Shown in pieces: positions 8,976 through 18,500 of a stretch of 64,000 nt of DNA. The DNA is from Legionella quinlivanii. Lineage in GTDB: Bacteria > Pseudomonadota > Gammaproteobacteria > Legionellales > Legionellaceae. Position 1 is the first letter of the stretch; every line of letters starts with the position of its first letter. The stretch is from NCBI RefSeq assembly GCF_900461555.1, contig NZ_UGOX01000001.1, positions 3,237,501 through 3,301,500 of the forward strand. Direction: 5' to 3'. The notes under the pieces are model-generated. The model saw nothing but the letters and a program-made list of their open reading frames with translations, made no database searches and was not told where the DNA came from. The position numbers were made by a program, and so were the translations under genes.

Positions 8976-10391
8976 TTATTTTTTCTTTCTAATCAAGTCA
9001 TAAAAATGCAGACTCAGAGTTCGTGCTTCGCTGTGATCCACAATCGGCAAGGGATAATCCTCCCCAATACGAAATCCTTTCTCCTTTGTTGCCTGCCAGG
9101 GTTTGTGGATTAATGCCGCAGGCAGCTTCTTCAATTCCGGCACCCAGGTTTTGATATATTCACCTTGGGGATCAAATTTTTCACTCTGCAATATTGGATT
9201 AAAAATACGGAAATAAGGAGCGGCATCCGCCCCGCTGCCGGCCACCCATTGCCAGCTTGCTGAATTGCTGGCTAAATCAGCATCTAACAAAGTATCCTGA
9301 AACCAGTCAGCACCCTTTCGCCAGTCAATCAGCAAATCCTTGACCAGAAAGGAAGCCACGACCATTCGCACGCGGTTATGCATGTAGCCGGTGTGCCAGA
9401 GCTCTCGCATGCCGGCATCCACTAAAGGATATCCAGTCTGCCCTTTCTGCCAGGCGTGCAATAAAGAGAGATCATCCTGCCAGGGAAATTCATCAAATGC
9501 CGGCTGAAAGTTTTGTGCCGGGAGGTTTGGGAAATGATAAAGCAGGTAATAGGAAAATTCCCGCCAGCCAATCTCGGCTAAAAACTGATTTACTGAAGCA
9601 GAGGCGAACGTCTGATATTCCTGCATCTGCAGCACTTGTCTGTAAATCATGGTCGGGCTAATCTCGCCAAAATGTAAGTGTGGTGACAAGCGCGAGGTTC
9701 CAAGGCGCGCCGGGCAATCTCTTTGCTCTTTGTACGTTGAAAGCCCCTCATCAAGAAAGGCGTCTAAACGCGCCCGCGCGCCCGTCTCGCCAGGTTGCCA
9801 ATAATTGGAAAAGCCGGCAGCCCAATTGGGTTTTTCAGGAAGTAAATTCCAATCATCAAGAGTTTCAGAATCGACTTCTGGACAAGATGGGAATTGAGTA
9901 ATGGGAATGCTAGCGGGTAAATCAAGCTGCTTTTGAGCATGCTTCCAATACGCGGTGAATACCTTGAAATACCCTCCTTGCGCAGTTTGCAAAGTCCAGG
10001 GCTCAGCTAATAAACTGCCATTACAGGAATGAACCTTAATGCCCCTGTCTTTCAGAATGGCTTTTATTTTCCGATCGCGCTCAATAGTGGCGGGCTCATA
10101 GCAACGACTCCAGTATACTGCCTCCACCTGATGTTCCTCAATCAATTGTAATAAAATAGCTAATGAGGCGCCGGTTTTGAGACATAATTTCAAATTCCTT
10201 TTTTCCAGCTCTTTCTGATGTGCCAGCAAGCTATGATGCAGCCACCAGTTTTGCGCGCTACCCAAAACGACAGACGTTTTTTCATCCCGGATATATAGTG
10301 GAATCAAGCGCGCATTTTCACAGGCAGCAGCGAAGGCAGGATTGTCTTCACAGCGTAAATCAGCACGAAACCACATGATAGCAGTTGTCAT
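8976..10391 (-). CDS. phrB: Deoxyribodipyrimidine photolyase
   Basis: This 471-residue enzyme splits UV-induced cyclobutane pyrimidine dimers using blue light, FADH and an antenna chromophore. The N-terminal Rossmann domain starts TTAIMWFRADLRCEDNPAF. The C-terminal FAD domain carries STYKEQRDCPARLGTSRLSP, GEISPTMIY, FLAEIGWREFSYYL and MRELWHTGYMHNRVRM, and WRKGADWFQDTLLDADLASN with NSASWQWVAGSG. These are the standard class I CPD-photolyase signatures. An AAGGAAAA precedes the ATG. It is transcribed divergently from msrA and converges on the HAD-like gene across a large inverted repeat. Confidence 0.95.
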   Translation of the reverse strand: MTTAIMWFRADLRCEDNPAFAAACENARLIPLYIRDEKTSVVLGSAQNWWLHHSLLAHQKELEKRNLKLCLKTGASLAILLQLIEEHQVEAVYWSRCYEPATIERDRKIKAILKDRGIKVHSCNGSLLAEPWTLQTAQGGYFKVFTAYWKHAQKQLDLPASIPITQFPSCPEVDSETLDDWNLLPEKPNWAAGFSNYWQPGETGARARLDAFLDEGLSTYKEQRDCPARLGTSRLSPHLHFGEISPTMIYRQVLQMQEYQTFASASVNQFLAEIGWREFSYYLLYHFPNLPAQNFQPAFDEFPWQDDLSLLHAWQKGQTGYPLVDAGMRELWHTGYMHNRVRMVVASFLVKDLLIDWRKGADWFQDTLLDADLASNSASWQWVAGSGADAAPYFRIFNPILQSEKFDPQGEYIKTWVPELKKLPAALIHKPWQATKEKGFRIGEDYPLPIVDHSEARTLSLHFYDLIRKKK

Positions 10392-10554
10392 AATTTTCCT
10401 TGTTCATTATTGCTGGATATTTTACCGGTATTGCCCTACGCTTTGTAATAGTGATGTTTTTAATAGCATTATTTTTCTGCCTGGCCTTATAAATAGCATT
10501 TCGGTCCTTGGAATAAATAGTATCTACACATCAGTGCTGGCTCAAGGGAATACA

Positions 10555-11127
10555 ATGAACAAATTAATTTGCTTTGTTTTCTTGATAGGTAGCAGTATGT
10601 CTGTTTTTGCAAAACCGGCTGAAGCAATTTTTGCGGGCGGCTGTTTTTGGTTTATGGAGGCGGATTTTTATCAACAGAAAGGAGTCCTTGCCACTGTCAC
10701 TGGTTTTGATGGCGGCACCACACCAGAGCCGACCTATGACGATGTCGCCGCAGGACGAACTAATTATACTGAGGCAGTGCGTATCATTTATAATCCTGAT
10801 CAGATAAGCTATAGGCAGCTGCTGGATTATTTCTGGCGCCATATTGATCCAACAACAAAAGACGCGCAATTCTGTGAACGCGGCCGTCAATACCGAGCGG
10901 CTATTTTTTACCTGAATGACAATCAAAAGCGAATAGCCCTGCAAAGTAAAAAGGAGTTGGAAAAAAAATTCCCAAAAATTTACACTGAGATACTGCCTTC
11001 AACAACCTTCTATGCCGCAGAGGATTATCACCAGAATTATTCTCAGAAAAATCCGCTGCGATACCGCTACTATCGCTACCGCTGCGGCCGGGATAGCCGG
11101 CTGGAAGAGCTTTGGGGCAAGCGTTAA
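10555..11127 (+). CDS. msrA: Peptide methionine-S-oxide reductase A, exported
   Basis: It reduces methionine-S-sulfoxide in proteins. From the ATG at 10555 the product has 190 residues. A short hydrophobic signal peptide (MNKLICFVFLIGSSMSVFAK) is followed directly by the catalytic motif AGGCFWFMEADF with Cys30. Other MsrA signatures are GGTTPEPTYDDV, GRTNYTEAVRIIYNP, FWRHIDPT and AEDYHQNY. A further Cys in RYRCGRDSR may act as the resolving residue. The frame is open up to 10342, but that stretch encodes no family sequence and overlaps phrB. Periplasmic location is inferred from the signal peptide. Confidence 0.92.
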   Translation: MNKLICFVFLIGSSMSVFAKPAEAIFAGGCFWFMEADFYQQKGVLATVTGFDGGTTPEPTYDDVAAGRTNYTEAVRIIYNPDQISYRQLLDYFWRHIDPTTKDAQFCERGRQYRAAIFYLNDNQKRIALQSKKELEKKFPKIYTEILPSTTFYAAEDYHQNYSQKNPLRYRYYRYRCGRDSRLEELWGKR

Positions 11128-11181
11128 TTTTTATCATAGCTTAACGAATTAAGCGCGCAGAGATCTATGCAATGGAGATGT

Positions 11182-12447
11182 ATGACAACACACAAAACCA
11201 GTTCCAAAATACGTAATTTTTTTAAAAAGCTCGGGCCTGGCCTGATTACTGGCGCCAGCGACGATGACCCCTCCGGCATCGCGACCTATTCTCAGGCGGG
11301 AGCCCAGTTTGGTTTAAGCACTTTATGGACGGCCTTATTTACCTTCCCCCTGATGACCGTCATTCAGGAAATGTGCGCCCGCATTGGTAAAGTCACCTGC
11401 AAAGGCTTGGCAAGTAACATTAAAGAACAGTATCCTCGGCCGCTTTTATATTTTATTGCTCTGCTCACTGTGCCGGCAATTATTTTAAATATAAGTGCTG
11501 ATATCGCGGGTATGGGGGCAGTCAGCCATCTGGTTATACCTCAAGTCCCCGCTGCCATTTTTTCAATATTGTTTACTATTCTTCTGGCCATAGGAATGGT
11601 TTTTTGTTCCTATCAAAAGATTGTCGCAGTTTTAAAATACTTGTGCCTATCGCTTTTCCTTTATTTAATAATTCCTTTTCTGGTCAATCCCAATGCCTGG
11701 CAGGTAATAAAGCATACCCTGATTCCTCATATCCAGTTTAACAAGCAATATCTGGGCATACTGGTGGCTATATTAGGAACTACTATTTCACCTTATTTAT
11801 TTTTTTGGCAAGCCACGATGGAAGCGGAGGAGAGCAGTAAAAAACAGTCTTCATTGATAACACGTTCATCGCTAACGGCTATGACCGGGGATGTCAGCTT
11901 TGGGATGTTAAGCTCCAATCTGGTGATGTATTTTATAATTCTAACCACCGGTACTGTGCTCTACAAAGCAGGTATTAATGACATACAGACCGTAGAGCAG
12001 GCAGCCAAGGCGCTGGAACCCCTGGCGGGTGAGTTATCCTATTTTCTTTTTGCGCTCGGCATTATTGGAACGGGGCTTTTAGCGATTCCGGTATTAAGCG
12101 GTTGTTTGTCTTATATGCTGACGACCCTTTTCGATCTCAAAAACGGACTGGATAGCTCCTTTTCCTCGGCAAAAGAATTCTATCTGATTATAATCGTTTC
12201 GCTAATCATCGCATTGCTTATCAATTTTACAGGCTTTAACCCCATCAAGGCTTTATTAATGACCGCCATTCTTTATGGTTTAACGGCTCCGGTACTCATA
12301 CTGATTATTCTGCATATCGCTAACAACAAGAAAATAATGGGGAAATTTACCAATGGCTGGTTATCCAATCTGATTGGCATTGTGGCGTTTTTACTGATGT
12401 CGGCAGCCGCTTTATTATTGCTTTATCTGGAGTTCTTTAATTTATAA
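11182..12447 (+). CDS. Nramp-related divalent metal transporter
   Basis: This is a polytopic inner-membrane protein of about 421 residues with 11 or so hydrophobic helices. TM1 reads GLITGASDDDPSGIATYSQA and TM6 ILGTTISPYLFFWQATMEAE. Canonical Nramp transporters carry DPGN and MPH at these places; here they are DPSG and SPY. The family fold is clear but the ion preference is not, so Mn, Fe or Mg are all possible. An in-frame ATG at 11167 is an alternative start; the one at 11182 has GGAG 4 nt upstream. Its stop codon overlaps the convergent RelE-like gene by 6 bp. Confidence 0.85.
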   Translation: MTTHKTSSKIRNFFKKLGPGLITGASDDDPSGIATYSQAGAQFGLSTLWTALFTFPLMTVIQEMCARIGKVTCKGLASNIKEQYPRPLLYFIALLTVPAIILNISADIAGMGAVSHLVIPQVPAAIFSILFTILLAIGMVFCSYQKIVAVLKYLCLSLFLYLIIPFLVNPNAWQVIKHTLIPHIQFNKQYLGILVAILGTTISPYLFFWQATMEAEESSKKQSSLITRSSLTAMTGDVSFGMLSSNLVMYFIILTTGTVLYKAGINDIQTVEQAAKALEPLAGELSYFLFALGIIGTGLLAIPVLSGCLSYMLTTLFDLKNGLDSSFSSAKEFYLIIIVSLIIALLINFTGFNPIKALLMTAILYGLTAPVLILIILHIANNKKIMGKFTNGWLSNLIGIVAFLLMSAAALLLLYLEFFNL

Positions 12448-12732
12448 TTGCTTTCCCTTGAGATCGCGATAGAAATTTTCATGGATGCCCAGTGCTAATA
12501 AAATCCTTGATGCTGGATCCCATTCATAGGCTAAAAGAAACTGTTGATGACTGATTTTAAATTTGTAAACATATACGCCAGCTAAATCTCCTTTTTTCTC
12601 TTCTCCAATCTTAGGGTTATTGACAATTTTACGCACAGCCTCATTAACGATACATTGATGCGAGTCGGGCAATTTTTTATAGACCCTCTTAAACGCAGGC
12701 ATTTGCCTTATTTCAATATCACTCACCGTCAC
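12442..12732 (-). CDS. RelE/ParE-family toxin
   Basis: This 96-residue protein has the size and sequence pattern of RelE/ParE toxins. FKRVYKKLPDSHQCIVNEAV and IVNNPKIGEEKKGDLAGVYV are followed by YKFKISHQQFLLAYEWDPAS and LALGIHENFYRDL. RelE members cleave mRNA on the ribosome and ParE members poison gyrase; the sequence does not settle which. The start codon lies inside the 3' end of the antitoxin gene (14-bp overlap), the usual toxin-antitoxin arrangement. Confidence 0.85.
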   Translation of the reverse strand: MTVSDIEIRQMPAFKRVYKKLPDSHQCIVNEAVRKIVNNPKIGEEKKGDLAGVYVYKFKISHQQFLLAYEWDPASRILLALGIHENFYRDLKGKQL

Positions 12733-12946
12733 CCTCGAATTGGAAAGGTTCAGCTAAAGACTTATCCTGCAGTTTAGAAAGCAAAATATCTTTTATAAAC
12801 TCAATGGGTAAATCAGGATTGTCCAATGCACATTTTCCTAACTTGGCCCAATATTCTATTTGATTCGGAATTGAACGAAATTCCGCAGCCGCAACTTTCT
12901 TTGCCTCATAATAAATGCTTTCATCAATTCTTATCGGAATTCCCAT
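12719..12946 (-). CDS. ParD-like antitoxin
   Basis: This 75-residue protein matches the ParD-like antitoxin family. It begins MGIPIRIDESIYYEAKKVAA, a ribbon-helix-helix start, followed by EFRSIPNQIEYWAKLGKCAL, and ends in a short acidic tail (FEGDGE). It is the first gene of the pair and overlaps the toxin by 14 bp. It probably neutralises the toxin and represses its own promoter. Upstream, 12970-12990 (AATGTTTTGCTACATTTGTAG) is AT-rich and includes a TGCTACATTTGTAG near-palindrome that could be the operator. Confidence 0.8.
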   Translation of the reverse strand: MGIPIRIDESIYYEAKKVAAAEFRSIPNQIEYWAKLGKCALDNPDLPIEFIKDILLSKLQDKSLAEPFQFEGDGE

Positions 12947-13014
12947 AAATCACCTACAATCGTAATGTTTTGCTACATTTGTAGTATAGCAGAGTTTAGA
13001 ATAAATAAATATCT

Positions 13015-14439
13015 TCAGTCTGCCTTATTCCCAGTTGGTTTTCTGCTAATTTTAGCGGGGTTAAGGTTATTGGTAATTCGAGAGACAATTCTATCAACCC
13101 GTCGTTGCAGCATGATTTCAACCATTACCGTTTCATTGGGGTGAAGAATTCTGTGAATGTCGGCAAGCGAGGAATGAAAATCCAGCAGCCTGTAATAGGC
13201 AAGCGCCTGATTACTGGCCTCCGGATGAGCCTTGATCCGAAAGCCGAGCTTACCTTGCATTTTTGGCGTATTAATACCGGCATCCATGATATCGTAATCA
13301 AGAAAATAGGTTAATTTTCCACGGGTATACTGGTTTCGCTGGCGGTCCGCGAAAAAGCCCACAGGAAGTGCATTTTCGCAATACTGGGGGCCGGCAGTCA
13401 GATAAAGATCATAATCGTCAAGATGATTGCCGCGGTCGTCAATCAATCGAAATATAATCATAGAATGGCGATTGGTGATATACTCACGCTTATAAAGGGG
13501 CGTACTTACTACTTCCCTATGTTCACTTTCCTGAGTTTCTTTAGTTAATTTATCAAGCTCTTTTGCCAAGGCATTATAGGATTCACGACTTTTCACCTGA
13601 AGGCATCGTAAAACCCAAACAGCGGTAGGATGCGTGGCCGCATTGGCCATCGTAATACTGCGAATGATGCCCATTTTTTTACCGGAATGCGAACATCCTG
13701 GGAGTATTCCCATTGCCATTGGCTGTGTGCGTCTCATTTTGGCGACGACAAGATTCTCACCATTATTTCCCTCCTGATGAACTTTTAACAGACTATAATT
13801 CATGTTTGCCGCAGCGACGCGAATAATGCCATCCGATCCGGCTTCTCCTGTATAAGAATTAACTGCATCATAGAGCTGGCGGTCAATTGTTTGTCCAGTG
13901 AGCACAAAGGAGTAGATGCCGTTTGCAGTGCAATCATAATCAAGCCAGCTTTCATTAAGCTGCCAGCTCATCTCGCTTCCAAGTTCAAGCCAATCCAGTA
14001 TATGCCGTCCCGGTTCAATTCCCTCAAAAAAGCTTTTTATACGGCCCAGACGCGATTTACCCAATTGCGCCAGTGCAGAGCCATGGTTCGCGGGCGCCAG
14101 CATGATAAGATGACTTAGCGGGCATTTGGAAAGATTATTTTTATAGTATAAGTCCATCCATTTACGAAGCACAGGACCGCCTGTTGAGTGGGTGATACAG
14201 GCAAAGCGCCCTCCATTGCAGAGCTTCTCAGCCACTTCATCACGCACTGCCTGATCAAATGCACGCGCAATATCGTCAACGGTCACCGTATCATCAAAAC
14301 TAATATACTGTCCCAGATAAATATTCCCAACCTGAAGGCCCAGTTTTCCGTCTTTACTCTGACGTTCAAGCCATTGAGGGAGCTCTCCATAGGTATTGGT
14401 ATGGGTAACACTCCAGCCGTGGAGAAAGATAACAACCAT
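13015..14439 (-). CDS. plaB: Phospholipase A/lysophospholipase A PlaB
   Basis: This cell-associated phospholipase is a virulence factor in Legionella. From the ATG at 14439 (AAGGAAAG just upstream) it has 474 residues, the length of L. pneumophila PlaB. The nucleophile Ser85 sits in the unusual THSTGG motif, Asp203 in GEAGSDGI and His251 in GCSHSG. These are the catalytic positions reported for PlaB (from memory). MVVIFLHGWSVTHTNTYGEL forms the first strand and oxyanion loop of the alpha/beta hydrolase domain. The last ~150 residues form a beta-rich C-terminal domain. No signal peptide is present. A TTG-initiated extension to 14493 is open but unlikely. Confidence 0.93.
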   Translation of the reverse strand: MVVIFLHGWSVTHTNTYGELPQWLERQSKDGKLGLQVGNIYLGQYISFDDTVTVDDIARAFDQAVRDEVAEKLCNGGRFACITHSTGGPVLRKWMDLYYKNNLSKCPLSHLIMLAPANHGSALAQLGKSRLGRIKSFFEGIEPGRHILDWLELGSEMSWQLNESWLDYDCTANGIYSFVLTGQTIDRQLYDAVNSYTGEAGSDGIIRVAAANMNYSLLKVHQEGNNGENLVVAKMRRTQPMAMGILPGCSHSGKKMGIIRSITMANAATHPTAVWVLRCLQVKSRESYNALAKELDKLTKETQESEHREVVSTPLYKREYITNRHSMIIFRLIDDRGNHLDDYDLYLTAGPQYCENALPVGFFADRQRNQYTRGKLTYFLDYDIMDAGINTPKMQGKLGFRIKAHPEASNQALAYYRLLDFHSSLADIHRILHPNETVMVEIMLQRRVDRIVSRITNNLNPAKISRKPTGNKAD

Positions 14440-14619
14440 AACTTTCCTTAACTCATCGATCCTGAAAACACGCTTAGACTTTATGGCGGGCAATTATATA
14501 AATCATTTCTGGATGCAACAAGTTATTAATTGGATTAACCATCACACCACTAAGAGATTACTATGTGATCTTTAGTATGCAATGATGTATCATTCATTGT
14601 CATTTTGTATTGAAAAAAC

Positions 14620-15447
14620 ATGCGAGAAATTTGTCTACAACGCCTTGGGGTTCTTCTCGAGCGCATTAACTGTCTAAAACTTGATGAACCCTCACTATTA
14701 GCACAGATATCTATTTTTCAGAATCAACTTGCCAGTCCTGAGTTTCACCGTGAAGGCCTGGAACAACGTTTGCAGGAAATTGAACAGTTAACAAATAATC
14801 TCTGCATCGCTAAAGAAGCATGTGACTATGTAAACCGCAAAATGAGGGCTGCAAACAAGCCCTTGTCTCCTGCTGGCATGCGTATCCTTGAGGACTTTCG
14901 TACAAAAATGAATGATACGCAGTTAAGGCAAGTATTTAACCGCTTGAAAGAACGACGCGAACAAATAGAATATCCTGAGTTTGAGCAAACGGCATTTAGA
15001 AAGGGAACTGGCTATAACATGAGCATGTGGTATTACCATGCTCATAGCCGAAGCCCTGTCTTTGGGAATTGTTCTGAACAGGCAAACTGCGCTTTTGTTT
15101 TCCTGTATAGTCTGGCGCGGGAAGCAGCCAGTAGTCATGTCGTTTCGCCAGTGCATAGCCTTTATCGTATTGACATTAAAAATGATCGCGGCGGACATAC
15201 CCTCCTGTTAATGAATCTTGAGCATGCCGGCTTATTTCCCAAAACCGCAGAAGAATTAATATCCTATTGTGCAAGCCTTCCAGCTACAGTAATCGTTATC
15301 GACCCCTGGAATAAAAAGCGTCCTTATTATCCTGCGATTGAGATGAAACGATATATGCCCTCTTGCGGCCAAACGGGCCTGGTAAATATAGAATTCGGTT
15401 TGAAATTTAGCGCATTGGAAGAAGCAGAAATCAAGCCTCGTTTATAA
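14620..15447 (+). CDS. Orphan with a Cys-His-Asp papain-like triad, candidate effector
   Basis: I do not recognise this 275-residue protein. The first ~120 residues are helical, probably coiled. The C-terminal half carries FGNCSEQANCAF (Cys151), RGGHTLLLMNL (His193) and TVIVIDPWNKK (Asp228). This Cys/His/Asp order with GNC and IDPW is typical of YopT/AvrPphB-like and other papain-fold effector proteases or deamidases. The tail ALEEAEIKPRL is glutamate-rich, as in E-block Dot/Icm signals. It lies between plaB (divergent) and the giant ankyrin gene. Proteolysis and secretion are inferred. The TTAAT/TTAAC pair upstream (14526-14539) has the wrong period for a PmrA box. Confidence 0.7.
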   Translation: MREICLQRLGVLLERINCLKLDEPSLLAQISIFQNQLASPEFHREGLEQRLQEIEQLTNNLCIAKEACDYVNRKMRAANKPLSPAGMRILEDFRTKMNDTQLRQVFNRLKERREQIEYPEFEQTAFRKGTGYNMSMWYYHAHSRSPVFGNCSEQANCAFVFLYSLAREAASSHVVSPVHSLYRIDIKNDRGGHTLLLMNLEHAGLFPKTAEELISYCASLPATVIVIDPWNKKRPYYPAIEMKRYMPSCGQTGLVNIEFGLKFSALEEAEIKPRL

Positions 15448-15492
15448 GAACTATTAATTGCTTGAGTCCACCAATGACATGCGAGATATTGA

Positions 15493-15525
15493 CTTAACAT
15501 TAGCTTAATATTGCTCTGGTATCAT
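15493..15525 (+). promoter_or_regulatory. PmrA-type tandem box and -10 element
   Basis: CTTAACATT (15493-15501) and CTTAATATT (15504-15512) are direct repeats 11 bp apart. The second is identical to the Legionella PmrA consensus as I remember it. TATCAT (15520-15525) starts 15 bp after the second TTAA and could be the -10. The next start codon is at 15547. The architecture matches 7616-7648. Confidence 0.65.
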
Positions 15526-15546
15526 TCAGTCGAAAATTGAAGCTGA

Positions 15547-18500
15547 ATGGAAAGCAACATGAAATCAGAAAAGCTCCTGGAGATTCTCAATAAAGTACAA
15601 AACCCTTTTGAAATTTTAACTGTTCTTTCTCAGGAAAATTTCTCTGTTAATGAACGTACAGAGGAAGGCGATTCTATTTTTCATCTATTGCTGCTCTCAA
15701 GACATGTAAAAGAATATAATTTTTACCAATTTCTTGAGCAACTGATTTCAGCAGGTGGAAATCCAAATATTGTTGATCAGAAAGGGCGATCTTTTCTAAC
15801 TTGTTATTTGGAAATTGGCTCGACTTTTTCTGATGATACCTTGAAACATTTGCTTGAATCTGAATGCCTTGATATTCAGCAAAAAGTGGGCAGTGACGGC
15901 TATAGTCTTTTTGAGCTTGTTTGTAATTCAAGCTCTTACTCAGTACGCGATTTATATAAGGTTTTATTAAGACATCCAAAGTTTGATCCTAACCAAAGAA
16001 CCTCTAAGCATAACTCTGTATTGCTCCATCTGATTTGTGAACTGAAATTATCTAATGTGCAGCAGTTGGAAGCTATAGTAACTAACACAAAAACTGATAT
16101 TAATGTTCAAAATCCAGAGGGAAAAACAGCCCTCGCCTGCATTTTATCGGATGACTCCTACAAGAATGTCGATCTGATAAACCAATTTATTAAGCACCCC
16201 ACATTTAATATCAACATGCTGGATAATGAAGGAAATAATTATCTCCAGCTCACCATTCTTCACTGCAATATGAAGGCTGATGCCATTGCAAAATTACTGG
16301 TTCAGAGCGGAATTAATGTCACACATAGAAATAACGAGGGAAACTCAGTATTTGATCTGATTATTGAAAACAAAGCCGGGCGCTCAGAGTATGCTAATAC
16401 TCTATTGTTGCTTGAAATCCTTAAACTTCATCCCTCCTCCTTACTCGAAAGCTATAGAAACGGTAAAACAATATTAGCGGAGCTAATTAAAAGCCGGAAT
16501 TACAGCGTTCAATCTGAGTTGAATACTTTGTTAGAGCTCTGCATTAACCTACCGGCATTTAATATAAAAACCCTGGATAGTGAGGGGAATAATTATCTGC
16601 AACTGGTGGTCCGTTACCATAATAATCCCCAGGATGCTGCAAGGCAATTGATTCAAAAAGGGATTGATCTTGCGCATAAAAATTCTGAGGGCAAGACAGT
16701 ATTTGATTTGATTAAACTTAAAGTCAGACGTACAGAATTCATAATCGAAATTCTTAAGCTGCAGCCTTCTGCACTGCATGCAGAATATCATAATGGTGAA
16801 TCAATATTAGGAAGGCTTCTCAGAAAGCGTAATAATGTCGTCAGAGCAGAATTTCCCGTTTTGCTTGAGCTATGCAAGGGTCTACCAGACAGTAGTGAAT
16901 TTATTAAAAAACTAATCATAGACTGCATTAATGACTTCCAGAATTTTCGGATATCGACTGATGAAATGGATATTTTATTTGATGGACTCCTGCGCGCTAA
17001 AATTGATATTGACATTGAATATTTACTCGTAATGACAACGATTGTTTCCTCAGACATCCGCAAGCAGGATATCGCAAATTATCTTAAAAAAATAAGAGCA
17101 GATTTCGATTTTAATCAAATTTTTCGCTATATAGAGAGACTGACAAAAGAAGGCTCAATAGAAAGGCAACGAGGATTACAGATATTTGAACTGCTCGGCA
17201 TACCAATTGATTGTTTTGACTCGACCGCTCTGGCCTGGGAAGAGCAATTCCTTCGTAGTAAACGAGCAGACACATTTGAAACCGATACAACCATGTTTGG
17301 TCATTTATTTTCACTGAATGGTTCTATACCCGCGAATAATAAACTTAAAAAACTAACTGGTTCCTTCAGCCATGAGACGACTCCCTTCATGGTACATTTA
17401 ATGAATGCCTATGTGTCGCATTGTGAGAGCAGTGGAGCACATCATGAGCAGTTAGAAGCAATTCGGCAGGTAAGAAACATGACCGTCAAAGCGATGCGTT
17501 ATTTCTTTGCCGCTACCCCCTTTTTAGGCTATTCGCCAAAAGCAGACAATTTTACAGACTCGATTTTATCAGATATCCAGAGTGGAGGGGTCGAAATAGT
17601 CACGGGGTGGTCGGGGCATGCAATAAACCTTATCATTAAGCAAGATGACCTGTACCGCAATAACGCAGGAGGCTGCAGTACTGATGCCACCACAGAAGCA
17701 TACAAAATAACCAGGCCTGATCAATTAACGGACACGGTATTCAGAAGGCTTTATCAGCAGAATAACAGAAAAGAAAATAAAACTTATATTCAACAGAATT
17801 TACATGAAATCCTCGGTTTGGAGTTCAATCAAGGTCATGGTGAAGATTTTCAAACGGTTGGTAATTGTGGACTCTACAGCCAATTAATTGCTCTGAAAAC
17901 CAAATATCGCCTGTTTTTACCCCCGGAGATTGCCAATCGTATTTATGAAGACAGTATCGAGTTTTTTGAACAGTTTTTTCTTAAAGAATATCTTTCATGT
18001 CATGCTAAAAATGCAGCCCTGCCGCATATTTTAATGCGTTTAATCAATCAAAAACTATTGGTTGAGAATAAGCTGGAACTGATAGGCACACTGATAAAAG
18101 AGCATTTTACTTCTGCAAGCAGTCAGGATATCCTGCAAACTGAATTCATGATTAAACGATGGCTATTGATTATCAATGGCGAATCGACCCAAAAATTCGA
18201 CGAACAACTGCAGGCCCTTTCTATTATTCTTGACCCTGGTTCAAACCGGCGCCGACAAATTCTGGATCGCTTTCTTAAAAATCAGATCACTGCAGATGAT
18301 TTGGATGAAATAAAATCATGGTCTTCTGAGGAACAAACGTTTCAGGGCTATCATCTGTTACATATTGCTGTACTGAATGACAATATATCCCTTGCCTCCT
18401 CTTTGCTTGGGCTATTCCCGAAAGCCGTGAATTTAAAAAACTGGTTTGACGATGAACCTCTTTGCCTGGTGAAATCTGTGAAGATGATTAATCTTCTGGT

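Noticed and set aside
10342-10554. Longer start of msrA with an extra hydrophobic N-terminus
   Set aside because: It overlaps phrB and has no Shine-Dalgarno; the ATG at 10555 gives a normal signal peptide followed by the catalytic motif.
14526-14539. PmrA box upstream of the Cys-His-Asp orphan
   Set aside because: TTAAT and TTAAC are 9 bp apart, not 11, and no -10 follows at the spacing seen at 7616 and 15493.
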